DNA from: PALSA-612 sp964595575
Lineage (GTDB): Bacteria > Actinomycetota > Thermoleophilia > Gaiellales > Gaiellaceae
Reading direction: 5' to 3'
Length of the DNA: 21,177 nt
NCBI GenBank assembly: GCA_964595575.1
Contig: CAZQRA010000046.1
Span: forward strand, 1-21,177
A program made the translations under genes and the position numbers. Under the pieces are notes generated by a model. It saw only the letters and a list, made by a program, of their open reading frames with translations. It was not told the DNA's origin and searched no databases. Positions 6,237-12,774 of the stretch are shown piece after piece (within the stretch, counting starts at the first letter, position 1; each line of letters begins with the position of its first letter).

Positions 6237-7646
6237 ATGGAGTGCGACGTCGCCGTCCTCGGCGGTGGGCCGGGGGGGTACACAGCCGCGATACGGGCCG
6301 CCCAGCTCGGCGCCAAGGCGGTGTGCATCGAGAAGGAGGAGGCCCTGGGAGGGACCTGCCTGCGGGTAGGGTGCATCCCCACCAAGGCCTGGGCCCAGAC
6401 TGCCTACGGCCTCAAGCTGGCCCAGGAGACGTTCTCCCGCCTCGGCGTCCAGCTCTCCTCCCCTCCTGCCCTCGACTTCGCCGCCGCCAACGCCTGGAAG
6501 GAGGCCGTCGTCACGCAGATGACGAGGGGCATCGCCTCCCTCTTCAAGGCAAGCGGCGTGGAGTGGGTGAGGGGCGTGGGGCGGTTCCTCGATCCCCACA
6601 CCATCGCCGTCGAGGAGGGAGAGACCATCTCCTTCCGAGCGGCGGTGGTGGCCACCGGCTCCTTCCCCATCCGACCTCCCATCCCCGGGCTCGACTCGCC
6701 GCGCTGCGTCGACTCCACCGGCCTCCTGGGCCAAGAGCAGGTGCCGGAGCGGCTCGTCATCCTCGGCGGCGGGGTCATCGGCTGCGAGTTCGCCTCCATC
6801 TTCCACCGGTTCGGGTCGGAGGTGACGATCATCGAGATGCTCGACACCCTCATCCCCCAGGAGGATGCCGAGGCCACCGCCGAGCTGGCCAAGCAGTTTC
6901 GACGCCGAGGCATCGCCCTCCACCTGGGGAAGCAGTGCACGCGGGTGGAGGACGACGGGCGCCAGCTCACGGTGCACTTCGGGGAGGGCGAGTCCGTGCA
7001 GTGCGACCTCATGCTCGTGTCCGTGGGTCGGGCGCCGCTCGTGGAGGGCATCGGCCTGGAGGCGGCGGGCGTGGAGTACGATCCCCGCTCAGGCATCGCC
7101 ACCGACGAGCGCCGGCGCACGAGCCAGCCCCACATCTACGCCGTGGGCGACTGCGCGGGCTACTGGCAGCTCGCCCACACCGCCTTCCGGGAGGGAGAGG
7201 TGGCGGCCGAGAACGCCATGGGCAGCGACGCGGCGGTGGACGGTCGGGCGGTGCCCCGCCCCATCTACACCGACCCCGAGATCGCCGCCGTGGGCCTGAC
7301 CGAGGCCCAGGCCCGGGAGCGCTACGGGGAGGACGTAGTCGTAGGCCGCTGCCCGTGGGCGGCAGTCGGTCGGGCGGTGATGCAGAACGAGACGGCAGGC
7401 TGGGTGAAGACGATCCACGAGCGCCGCTACGGCGAGCTTCTGGGGGTGGTCATGGTCGGCCCCCACGTCACCGACCTCATCGAGGCAGCGGTGGTCGCCC
7501 TGGACGCGGAGGCGACCGTGGAGACGGTGGCCGAGGGCATGGCCGCCCATCCCACCCTGTCCGAGTCGCTGAAGGAGGCGGCCCTCGCCGCCCTGGGCAA
7601 GGCTATCCACCTACCTCCTCGGCGACAGGCAGGCGGGGGCACGTAG
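6237..7646 (+). CDS. lpdA: Dihydrolipoyl dehydrogenase (E3)
   Basis: A 469-residue FAD-dependent pyridine nucleotide-disulfide oxidoreductase that reoxidises the E2 lipoyl group with NAD+. The FAD-binding Rossmann motif is GGGPGG (9-14), and the redox-active disulfide is Cys41/Cys46 in GGTCLRVGCIPTK. The second dinucleotide motif is ILGGGVIGCEFASIF, followed by YAVGDCAG and the dimer-interface catalytic pair His438/Glu443 in HPTLSES. The length is typical. It lies on the same strand as E1-E2 and about 1 kb downstream, separated by the inverted sulfotransferase, so it has its own promoter. Glutathione or mercuric reductases are alternatives, but HPTLSE and the context favour E3. Confidence 0.93.
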   Translation: MECDVAVLGGGPGGYTAAIRAAQLGAKAVCIEKEEALGGTCLRVGCIPTKAWAQTAYGLKLAQETFSRLGVQLSSPPALDFAAANAWKEAVVTQMTRGIASLFKASGVEWVRGVGRFLDPHTIAVEEGETISFRAAVVATGSFPIRPPIPGLDSPRCVDSTGLLGQEQVPERLVILGGGVIGCEFASIFHRFGSEVTIIEMLDTLIPQEDAEATAELAKQFRRRGIALHLGKQCTRVEDDGRQLTVHFGEGESVQCDLMLVSVGRAPLVEGIGLEAAGVEYDPRSGIATDERRRTSQPHIYAVGDCAGYWQLAHTAFREGEVAAENAMGSDAAVDGRAVPRPIYTDPEIAAVGLTEAQARERYGEDVVVGRCPWAAVGRAVMQNETAGWVKTIHERRYGELLGVVMVGPHVTDLIEAAVVALDAEATVETVAEGMAAHPTLSESLKEAALAALGKAIHLPPRRQAGGGT

Positions 7647-7658
7647 TTCGAGGTGGCC

Positions 7659-7709
7659 TTGGCGATGGGGGCGAGACCCGATAGCCTCTGGTCGACGAAA
7701 GGAGAGGAG
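7659..7709 (+). promoter_or_regulatory. Predicted promoter and ribosome binding site of the small membrane protein
   Basis: TTGGCG (7659-7664), a 17-base spacer and TAGCCT (7682-7687) form a plausible sigma70-type promoter. A strong AGGAGAGGAG lies at about 7700-7709, four bases before ATG 7713. Confidence 0.5.
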
Positions 7710-7712
7710 ACG

Positions 7713-7865
7713 ATGAAGAAGAAGTGGTTCGCCTTCCTGGCAGCGCTGGGCGCGGCGGTCTTCTTCTGGCGGAGGAAGCGGCGGGAGGAGGAGGCGCCCG
7801 CGGTCGTTCCCGAGTCGAAGCCCACCGAGCCGGGGTCGGGAGCCTCGTCCGGGGAAGGGAGCTAG
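7713..7865 (+). CDS. Small single-helix membrane protein, function unknown
   Basis: Fifty residues: a lysine start (MKKK), a hydrophobic stretch (about 5-19, aromatic and alanine-rich), then a basic cluster WRRKRREEE and a Pro/Ser/Gly-rich polar tail. This looks like a one-helix inner-membrane protein with a cytoplasmic tail. Short proteins of this plan are common in Actinobacteria, and the N-terminus recalls the DLW-39 type, but the DLW ending is absent. The start is decided by the strong ribosome binding site; the in-frame upstream ATG at 7653 has none and lies before the promoter. The stop TAG shares the CTAG at 7862-7865 with the convergent capA gene. Confidence 0.7.
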   Translation: MKKKWFAFLAALGAAVFFWRRKRREEEAPAVVPESKPTEPGSGASSGEGS

Positions 7866-8821
7866 CGAAGCCGCGCCACCAAGCGGCCCCCCTCCTCGGC
7901 GACGGCGGTCCCGAAGGCGGCGCAGGCCCCGCGGAAGCGACGGGCGATCCAGCGCGCGTCGGCCCCTGCGGCAAGGCGGGTGTGGCAGTAGTCGAGCTTG
8001 AGGGGCACCGCCTCCAGTCGTAGCGGCCCCTGCCGGTCGAGGTCGACCAGCCACAGGAGACCGAGGTCGTTGCGGAGCTCGGGGTCGACCCGGTAGTCGT
8101 CGAGGAAGTCGCCCAGGTCGTAGAGGATCCGCCCCTCGACCCCGTGGAACACGTGGGCGGAGTGGCCGGCTACGAGGCCAGCGCCGGCCTCGACGAGCTC
8201 TCGGGCCGCCCGGCGGACGTGGGGGACGGGCTCGGAGACCATGTTGGGTCCCCAGTGGGGCGTCACGACCACGAGGTCGGCGGCAGCGCCGGCGATCGTC
8301 TCCCGGAGCCAGGCAGGGACGGTCGACTGCCACAGGTCGGCGAAGGCGATACCGGGGCGGTGGCGGTCGGCGGCGTACTCCGGGGGGTGGTCGGAGAAGG
8401 CGACCACCGCCAGCCGGAGGTCGCCCGCCCCCAGGACGACCGGCTGCCGCGCCCGCTCCAGGTCAGGCCCCGCCCCTGCCCAGGCGATCCCCGCCTGCTC
8501 CAGGAAGGAGAAGGTGTCGAGGAGGGCCTGGGGACCGAAGTCGAGGGCGTGGTTGTTGGCCAAGGTCACGCAGTCGACCCCGAGCAGCGCCAGGAGCTCC
8601 ACCGCCTGGGGCGGAGCTCGGAAGTGGAACACGCGGCCGGGGAAAGGATGGCCCCGCTCGGAGATGCAGCACTCGAGGTTGGCTAGCACGAGGTCGGCCT
8701 GGCCGCAGGCCGCCGCCACCGCCGGGTCGACGAGGGCCTGGGGCGGGAGGTCGCGGAGGGCCTCGGCCACGCCTCGGCCGAGCATGGTGTCGCCGAGGAG
8801 GGCGATCCGGATCGTCTCCAT
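7862..8821 (-). CDS. CapA-family (poly-gamma-glutamate synthesis type) metallophosphoesterase-like protein
   Basis: A 319-residue protein of the PGA_cap/CapA family, whose members have a calcineurin-like fold and are linked to capsule or polyglutamate production. Motifs: LLGDTMLGRGV (9-18) with Asp11, NLE (48-50), LANNHALDFG (87-96), PHWG (188-191) and GHSAHVFHGVE (219-229), which are the expected metal and active-site blocks. There is no signal peptide or N-terminal membrane segment, unlike CapA of Bacillus, so it may act in the cytoplasm. No other capsule genes are nearby, so polyglutamate is only a family label. ATG 8821 lies eight bases after a CATACT hexamer. Its stop overlaps that of the small gene at 7713. 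Confidence 0.87.
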   Translation of the reverse strand: METIRIALLGDTMLGRGVAEALRDLPPQALVDPAVAAACGQADLVLANLECCISERGHPFPGRVFHFRAPPQAVELLALLGVDCVTLANNHALDFGPQALLDTFSFLEQAGIAWAGAGPDLERARQPVVLGAGDLRLAVVAFSDHPPEYAADRHRPGIAFADLWQSTVPAWLRETIAGAAADLVVVTPHWGPNMVSEPVPHVRRAARELVEAGAGLVAGHSAHVFHGVEGRILYDLGDFLDDYRVDPELRNDLGLLWLVDLDRQGPLRLEAVPLKLDYCHTRLAAGADARWIARRFRGACAAFGTAVAEEGGRLVARLR

Positions 8822-8828
8822 CGCCAGG

Positions 8829-8835
8829 CAGTATG
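8829..8835. promoter_or_regulatory. Overlapping divergent -10 elements of capA-like and endonuclease V-like genes
   Basis: On the + strand CAGTAT (8829-8834) ends six bases before GTG 8841. On the - strand CATACT (8835 down to 8830) ends eight bases before ATG 8821. The two hexamers share five base pairs, so a single near-palindromic element seems to serve both genes. Neither start has a Shine-Dalgarno sequence. Confidence 0.42.
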
Positions 8836-8840
8836 GTGGC

Positions 8841-9518
8841 GTGCCCGGGTGGCCGAGACGCGCCCAAGCGCTGATCGCGCTCCAAGAGGAGCTGGCGAAG
8901 GCGGTGTGGACGCCGTGGCGCCCCCACCGTCGCTACTCCGTGGGAGCCTGCTACGTGTGCTTCCAGCGCGGGCAACCGGGACAGGGGGGACCAGGGGAGC
9001 GGGGCTGGGCGGCGGCCTGCGTGGGGGAGGAGGTGGCCGTCGTCACCGGGATCGCCCCCGCTCCCTACGAGGCGGGCCTCCTGGCTCTGAGGGAGGGACC
9101 GCTTCTCGAGGCGGCGGCGCGGGCCCTTCCCGCCCTGCCTGACGTCCTGCTCGTGGTCGCCACCGGACGCGACCACCCCCGCCGGGCCGGCCTTGCCCTC
9201 CACCTGGGAGCTGTGCTCGAGGTCCCCACGGTGGGTGTGACCCACCGGCCGCTTCTCGCCCAAGGGCCGTGGCCGGACGACGAGCGGGGAGCGACGAGCC
9301 CGCTCCTCCGGGATGGGGAGCTCGTGGGCTACTGGGTTCGCACCCGCCGGGGCGCCCGCCCGCTGGCCGTCCACGCGGCCTGGAGGACGGGGCCGGAGGC
9401 GGCGGTGGAGGTCGTCCTCACCTCCTGCGGTCGGGCGCGCACGCCCGAGCCTCTGCGTCGAGCCCGGGCGGCGGCGCGGGCGGCCCGCGCAGGTGTCAAA
9501 CTGAGGGCGTGGAGCTGA
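8841..9518 (+). CDS. Endonuclease V-like protein lacking most catalytic residues
   Basis: A 225-residue homologue of endonuclease V (Nfi), which cuts DNA or RNA next to deaminated bases. Clear family blocks are APYEAGLLALREGPLL (74-89), DVLLV (101-105), the HPRRAGLALHLG segment (112-123) and VPTVGVTH (128-135). Compared with the family, the first catalytic Asp (in GxDVxF) is replaced in GACYVCF (35-41). The second Asp of DGHG is replaced by Val106 (VATG), and the Lys of GVAKK is His135. Only the middle Glu (Glu85) and the His of HPRR remain. It is therefore probably not an active nuclease, though it may still bind nucleic acid. GTG 8841 is favoured by the -10-like hexamer; the longer open frame upstream is an antisense shadow of capA. 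It overlaps the PEBP gene by ten bases. Confidence 0.8.
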   Translation: MPGWPRRAQALIALQEELAKAVWTPWRPHRRYSVGACYVCFQRGQPGQGGPGERGWAAACVGEEVAVVTGIAPAPYEAGLLALREGPLLEAAARALPALPDVLLVVATGRDHPRRAGLALHLGAVLEVPTVGVTHRPLLAQGPWPDDERGATSPLLRDGELVGYWVRTRRGARPLAVHAAWRTGPEAAVEVVLTSCGRARTPEPLRRARAAARAARAGVKLRAWS

Positions 9519-9946
9519 CGACGAGCGCGTTCGAGGCCCAGGGCCGGATCCCGGCCCGCTACACGTGCGAGGGCGAGGACGTGTCTCCGCCCCTCTCCTG
9601 GACCTCCCCGCCGCCGGGGACCCGCTCCCTGGCCCTCATCGTCGAGGATCCCGACGCCCCCGGCCGCACCTTCACCCACTGGCTGGCCTGGGGTATCGAC
9701 CCCGCCCGGGGGAGCCTGGGGGAGGGGGAGCGGGCGCCCCGCGAGGGCCGCAACGACTTCGGCGCCCCCGGCTGGCGTGGCCCCTGCCCGCCCCTGGGGC
9801 ACGGCCCCCACCGCTACGTGTTTCGCCTGCTCGCCCTCGACGCCGAGCTCGACCTGCCTGCTGGGGCCGGCCGTCCCCAGCTCGAGCGGGCCCTGGAGGG
9901 ACACGTCCTGGCCGAAGCCACCCTGGTAGGCGTGTACGAGCGGTGA
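9509..9946 (+). CDS. PEBP/YbhB-YbcL family (Raf kinase inhibitor-like) protein
   Basis: A 145-residue protein of the phosphatidylethanolamine-binding-protein family. The first conserved block is EDPDAPGRTFTHWLAWGID (46-64), with Asp47/Asp49 and His57. The second is GPCPPLGHGPHRYVF (91-105). Together they form the anion-binding pocket. Bacterial members (YbhB/YbcL) are small soluble proteins of uncertain function. It is slightly shorter than E. coli YbhB and has no signal peptide. GTG 9509 gives the standard VELTTSAF start and overlaps the endonuclease V-like gene by ten bases. A weak -10-like CAAACT (9497-9502) precedes it, so an internal promoter is possible. It overlaps the next gene by four bases (GTGA). 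Confidence 0.9.
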   Translation: MELTTSAFEAQGRIPARYTCEGEDVSPPLSWTSPPPGTRSLALIVEDPDAPGRTFTHWLAWGIDPARGSLGEGERAPREGRNDFGAPGWRGPCPPLGHGPHRYVFRLLALDAELDLPAGAGRPQLERALEGHVLAEATLVGVYER

Positions 9947-10587
9947 GGGCAGAGGAGCTTCTGGCGAGCCTCCGCCGCGACCTGGCCGCTACCGAGGAGG
10001 CGATTCGGCGGCACCCCTACCTCCAGGCCGTGGAGGCGGGGAAGGTCCCTCTTGCCTCCTTGCGGCAGCTCGCCTGCGAGCAGTACTGGATCCTGAGCTC
10101 CGACCGGCGGAGCTTCGCCCACCTTGCCTCCCGGTTCCCGGAGCCCCCGGCCGGAGACCTCTTCCTGTCCCTGGCTCAGGGGGAAGGGGAAGCGCTCCGC
10201 CGTCTCTACGCCCTCGCCTCCTCCCTGGGCCTGTCGGCCGACGAGCTCGCCTCGTCCTCCCCTGCCCCGCTCTGTCACGCCTACACGGCCTACGTGGCCT
10301 GGCTCGCCCTGAACGGCTCCCGGGCTGACGTGGCCTGCGCCTTCCTCGTCAACCTGGCCGCTTGGGGGGAGAACTGCCAGCGGCTGGCTGCTGCCCTGGC
10401 GCCTCGCTTCGACGTCACCTTCTTCGACTTCTTCGCCACGCCCTCGGCCGACTTCGAGGAGCGGGCGCTGGCGGTGGTGGAGCAGGGCCTCCGGGGAGGA
10501 GACTCGGCGGAGCGGGCGCGGTCTTGCGCCTCCCTCCTCCAGGCGTACGAGCTTTCCTTCTGGGATGGGCTCGCCCGGGCGCTATAG
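9943..10587 (+). CDS. TenA/PqqC-fold protein without the catalytic cysteine
   Basis: A 214-residue all-helical protein of the TenA/THI-4/PQQC superfamily and a diverged paralogue of the next gene. HPYLQAVEAGKVPLASLRQLACEQYWIL (24-51) matches the TenA first half, and AYELSFWD (201-208) matches the Glu-containing C-terminal motif (Glu203 kept). The key thiaminase II residues are changed: the LPC-x-W-x-Y block reads LAAWGEN (138-144), so the nucleophile Cys is Ala139 and the Tyr is Glu143, and the pocket Asp after Gln47 is Tyr48. The histidine ligands expected of heme-oxygenase-like di-iron oxidases are not evident either. It is thus a likely non-thiaminase, perhaps a partner subunit or an enzyme with another substrate. 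It starts at GTG 9943 within the PEBP stop (GTGA) and overlaps tenA by 23 bases. Confidence 0.8.
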   Translation: MRAEELLASLRRDLAATEEAIRRHPYLQAVEAGKVPLASLRQLACEQYWILSSDRRSFAHLASRFPEPPAGDLFLSLAQGEGEALRRLYALASSLGLSADELASSSPAPLCHAYTAYVAWLALNGSRADVACAFLVNLAAWGENCQRLAAALAPRFDVTFFDFFATPSADFEERALAVVEQGLRGGDSAERARSCASLLQAYELSFWDGLARAL

Positions 10588-11230
10588 CGACGAGCTTCGC
10601 AGCGTGGCCGAGCCCTTGTGGGCTGCCCAGCTCGCCCACCCCTTCGTGCGCGGGATCGGCCGGGGCACCCTGGACGAGGAGCGCTTCCGCCACTACGTGG
10701 GCCAGGACTACCTCTTCCTGGTCGAGTACGGGCGCCTGCTCGCCCTCGCCTGCGCCCGCGCTCCCCGGCTCGAGCTCGAGCAGCGCTTCGCCGAGCTGGC
10801 CCGAGCGACCCTGGTGGAGGAGATGGCTCTCCACCGGGCCTACGCCGCCGACTGGGGGATCCCGGTCGAGGCCCTCGAGCGGCAGCGACCTACCGCCACC
10901 ACCCGGGCGTACACGGACTTCCTCCTCCGCACCGCCAGCCTGGGCGACTTCGCCGAGCTGGTGGCAGCTCTCCTTCCCTGCATGTGGGGGTACAGCGAGA
11001 TCGGTCGCGGACTGGCAGAGCAGGGCCGACCGGACCATGCCCTGTACGCCCGCTGGGTCGATACCTACGCCGATCCCGAGTTCGCCCGCCTGGCCGAGTG
11101 GTGCCGGGAGGTGTGCGACGAGGTAGCCGAGGCAGGCGACCGCGACCGCATGCGGGAGGCCTTCCTCGCCTCCAGCCGCTACGAGCTTGCCTTCTGGGAC
11201 GCCTCCTGGCGGCTCGAGCCTCCCCTCTGA
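10565..11230 (+). CDS. tenA: Thiaminase II / aminopyrimidine aminohydrolase TenA
   Basis: A 221-residue TenA, which hydrolyses the amino group of damaged thiamine pyrimidines so that they can be reused. It matches Bacillus subtilis TenA throughout: HPFVRGIGRGTLDEERFRHY (25-44), QDY with Asp48, EEMALHRAYA (85-94), RAYT with Tyr116, and LPCMWGYSEIG (137-147) with catalytic Cys139 and Tyr143. It continues with YARWVDTYADPEF and SSRYELAFWD with Glu207. All the usual active-site residues are present. ATG 10565 overlaps the upstream paralogue by 23 bases. No TPP riboswitch or other thiamine gene is visible. The tandem with a cysteine-less paralogue is unusual. Confidence 0.9.
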   Translation: MGSPGRYSDELRSVAEPLWAAQLAHPFVRGIGRGTLDEERFRHYVGQDYLFLVEYGRLLALACARAPRLELEQRFAELARATLVEEMALHRAYAADWGIPVEALERQRPTATTRAYTDFLLRTASLGDFAELVAALLPCMWGYSEIGRGLAEQGRPDHALYARWVDTYADPEFARLAEWCREVCDEVAEAGDRDRMREAFLASSRYELAFWDASWRLEPPL

Positions 11231-11245
11231 GGCGCCGGCGGCCGC

Positions 11246-11251
11246 TACCCT
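11246..11251 (+). promoter_or_regulatory. -10 element of the secreted glycosidase-like gene
   Basis: TACCCT ends seven bases before GTG 11259, and there is no Shine-Dalgarno sequence, which suggests a leaderless transcript starting after tenA. Confidence 0.4.
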
Positions 11252-11258
11252 GGGTCGG

Positions 11259-12722
11259 GTGCGCGGGCGACGTCCGGGGCGGTACGTTCCCGTCCTCCTC
11301 GTGGCCCTCGGGCTGGCGCTGGGGGCATCCGCCCTCGTCCTCGCTCTCGTCTCCGGCGACGGCAGGCGGGACGAGCCACCCGCGTCGAGCACGCCTGCTC
11401 TCAGCCCTTCTCCCGGCGGCGGGGCCTCGCCGGCTCCTCCGCCCCTCGGCGGGGCGGAGGTGGGAGGTCTCTCGGTCGTCTCGACCGGCCCCTCCTCCCT
11501 GACCGTGGCCTGGCAGACAGGCTCGCCGACGAGGGCGTGGCTCGCAGTCGGCCCCCCCGACGGGGGACCAGTTCTCTGGTGGCGGGAGGACAGGCTTGCC
11601 CGCCGCCACCGCGCTACCGTGGACGGGCTCTCCTCCTCCACCCCCTACCGAGTCTGGGTCACCGCCGTCTCCCCCGACGGGGAACGCGGGCAGGGGAGCG
11701 TCGTGGCCGCCACCAGCGGCCCCCCGGCCGCTCCTGTGGCCACGGTCGCCGAGGGGGCGATGAGGGTGGACGGCCAGCCCTTCTTCCCAGTCATGTCCTT
11801 CGGCGGCTGCCCGGAGACCTACGCCACCAGCCTGGCTGCGGGGGTGAATCTCTTCGTCCGCAACCCCTGCGGCGGCCTCCAGGCTCAGCTCGACGCCCTC
11901 GGCGGCCGCGCCCTCTCCGCGGCCGCGGCCGAGGACAGCCCCGGGCAGGGGCCGGGGCTGGTCGGCTTCTTCTACCCCGACGAGGCGGATGCCCACGGTC
12001 TCACTGGAGCCACGCTCCCTCCCCCGCCGCCGGGCGTGGGCGGCCTTCGCTTCCTCACCCTGAGCAACCACGTCTACTCAGGGGCGGCCCCCCTCCCCGG
12101 CGGGCGAGGCATGTACCCCGGCCTCGTGGAGAAGGCAGACGTGGTCGGCCTCGACCTCTACCCCCTCCAGGAGTGGTGCCGGCCCGAGCGGCTAGGGGAC
12201 GTCTACCTCGCCCAGCGGGAGCTCGCGCGCCTGGCCGGGGACAAGCCCACCTTCCAGTGGATCGAGACGGCGGGGATGCGCTGTCCAGAGGGAAGGACGG
12301 CGATCACCCCGGAGACGGCTCGGGCGGAAGCGTGGCTGGCCGTCGCCGGAGGAGCCCGCGGCCTCGGCTTCTTCCCGCCTGGGGCCTGGACCGGCGAGGT
12401 CGGCGCCGCGCTTGCCCAGGTGACGCGGGCTATCCGCTACCTCGCTCCCGCCCTCCTCTCTTCCCCCTCGCCGGTGGAGGTCGATCCTCCCTCTGGGCCG
12501 GTGCGGGCGGCAGCATGGCAGCGCGGGGGAGCCCTCTACGCCGTGGCCGTGAACGGCTCGTTCGTTCCCGTCCGGGTCACGATCCGCCTGCCCGGCCTCG
12601 CCGGCCGTCCTTTGGCCGTGCTCGACGAGGGGCGGGAAGTGGTCGGAAGCGGCGACTCCTTCGTCGAGGACTTCGCTCCGCTCGCGGCCCACCTGTACGT
12701 GGCCGCTCCCCGCGGTAGCTGA
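11259..12722 (+). CDS. Membrane-anchored or secreted fibronectin III / glycoside hydrolase-like protein
   Basis: 487 residues from GTG 11259. A basic N-terminus (VRGRRPGR) precedes one hydrophobic helix (about 9-32), an uncleaved anchor or signal peptide. A Pro/Ser/Gly linker (37-66) follows, then a fibronectin III-like domain (about 69-158; SSLTVAWQTG, TPYRVWVTAVSPDG). From about 167 there is a probable TIM-barrel domain (MRVDGQPFFPVMSFGG, VNLF, LVGFFYPDEAD, VVGLDLYP, FQWIETAG, GARGLGFFP) and a C-terminal beta domain (about 404-487). Glu242 (YPDE) and Glu336 (WIET) occupy places suited to the acid/base and nucleophile of clan A glycosidases; this is inference. Four cysteines (184, 204, 307, 342) could form disulfides outside the cell. 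The family and substrate are not identified. Confidence 0.75.
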   Translation: MRGRRPGRYVPVLLVALGLALGASALVLALVSGDGRRDEPPASSTPALSPSPGGGASPAPPPLGGAEVGGLSVVSTGPSSLTVAWQTGSPTRAWLAVGPPDGGPVLWWREDRLARRHRATVDGLSSSTPYRVWVTAVSPDGERGQGSVVAATSGPPAAPVATVAEGAMRVDGQPFFPVMSFGGCPETYATSLAAGVNLFVRNPCGGLQAQLDALGGRALSAAAAEDSPGQGPGLVGFFYPDEADAHGLTGATLPPPPPGVGGLRFLTLSNHVYSGAAPLPGGRGMYPGLVEKADVVGLDLYPLQEWCRPERLGDVYLAQRELARLAGDKPTFQWIETAGMRCPEGRTAITPETARAEAWLAVAGGARGLGFFPPGAWTGEVGAALAQVTRAIRYLAPALLSSPSPVEVDPPSGPVRAAAWQRGGALYAVAVNGSFVPVRVTIRLPGLAGRPLAVLDEGREVVGSGDSFVEDFAPLAAHLYVAAPRGS

Positions 12723-12758
12723 ACCGGGACGCCCAGGAGGAGCGTCCTTCGCCCCTCG

Positions 12759-12764
12759 TAGAAT
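12759..12764 (+). promoter_or_regulatory. -10 element of dnaE
   Basis: TAGAAT, close to the consensus TATAAT, ends ten bases before the dnaE GTG at 12775. No ribosome binding site is visible, so a leaderless or near-leaderless message is likely. Confidence 0.5.
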
Positions 12765-12774
12765 CGCGGCTAGC

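Noticed and set aside
8241..8840. Upstream extension of the endonuclease V-like frame
   Set aside because: It is antisense to the capA-like gene, and composition is that of a shadow frame.
9943..10587. Heme-oxygenase-like di-iron oxidase (CADD/UndA type) for the cysteine-less TenA homologue
   Set aside because: The helix that should carry a His ligand (aligned to EEMALH of TenA) has Arg there, and the full Glu/His ligand set is not evident.
9947..10600. TPP riboswitch or thiamine operon upstream of tenA
   Set aside because: No leader exists; genes overlap by 4 and 23 bases and no thi-box-like sequence was seen.
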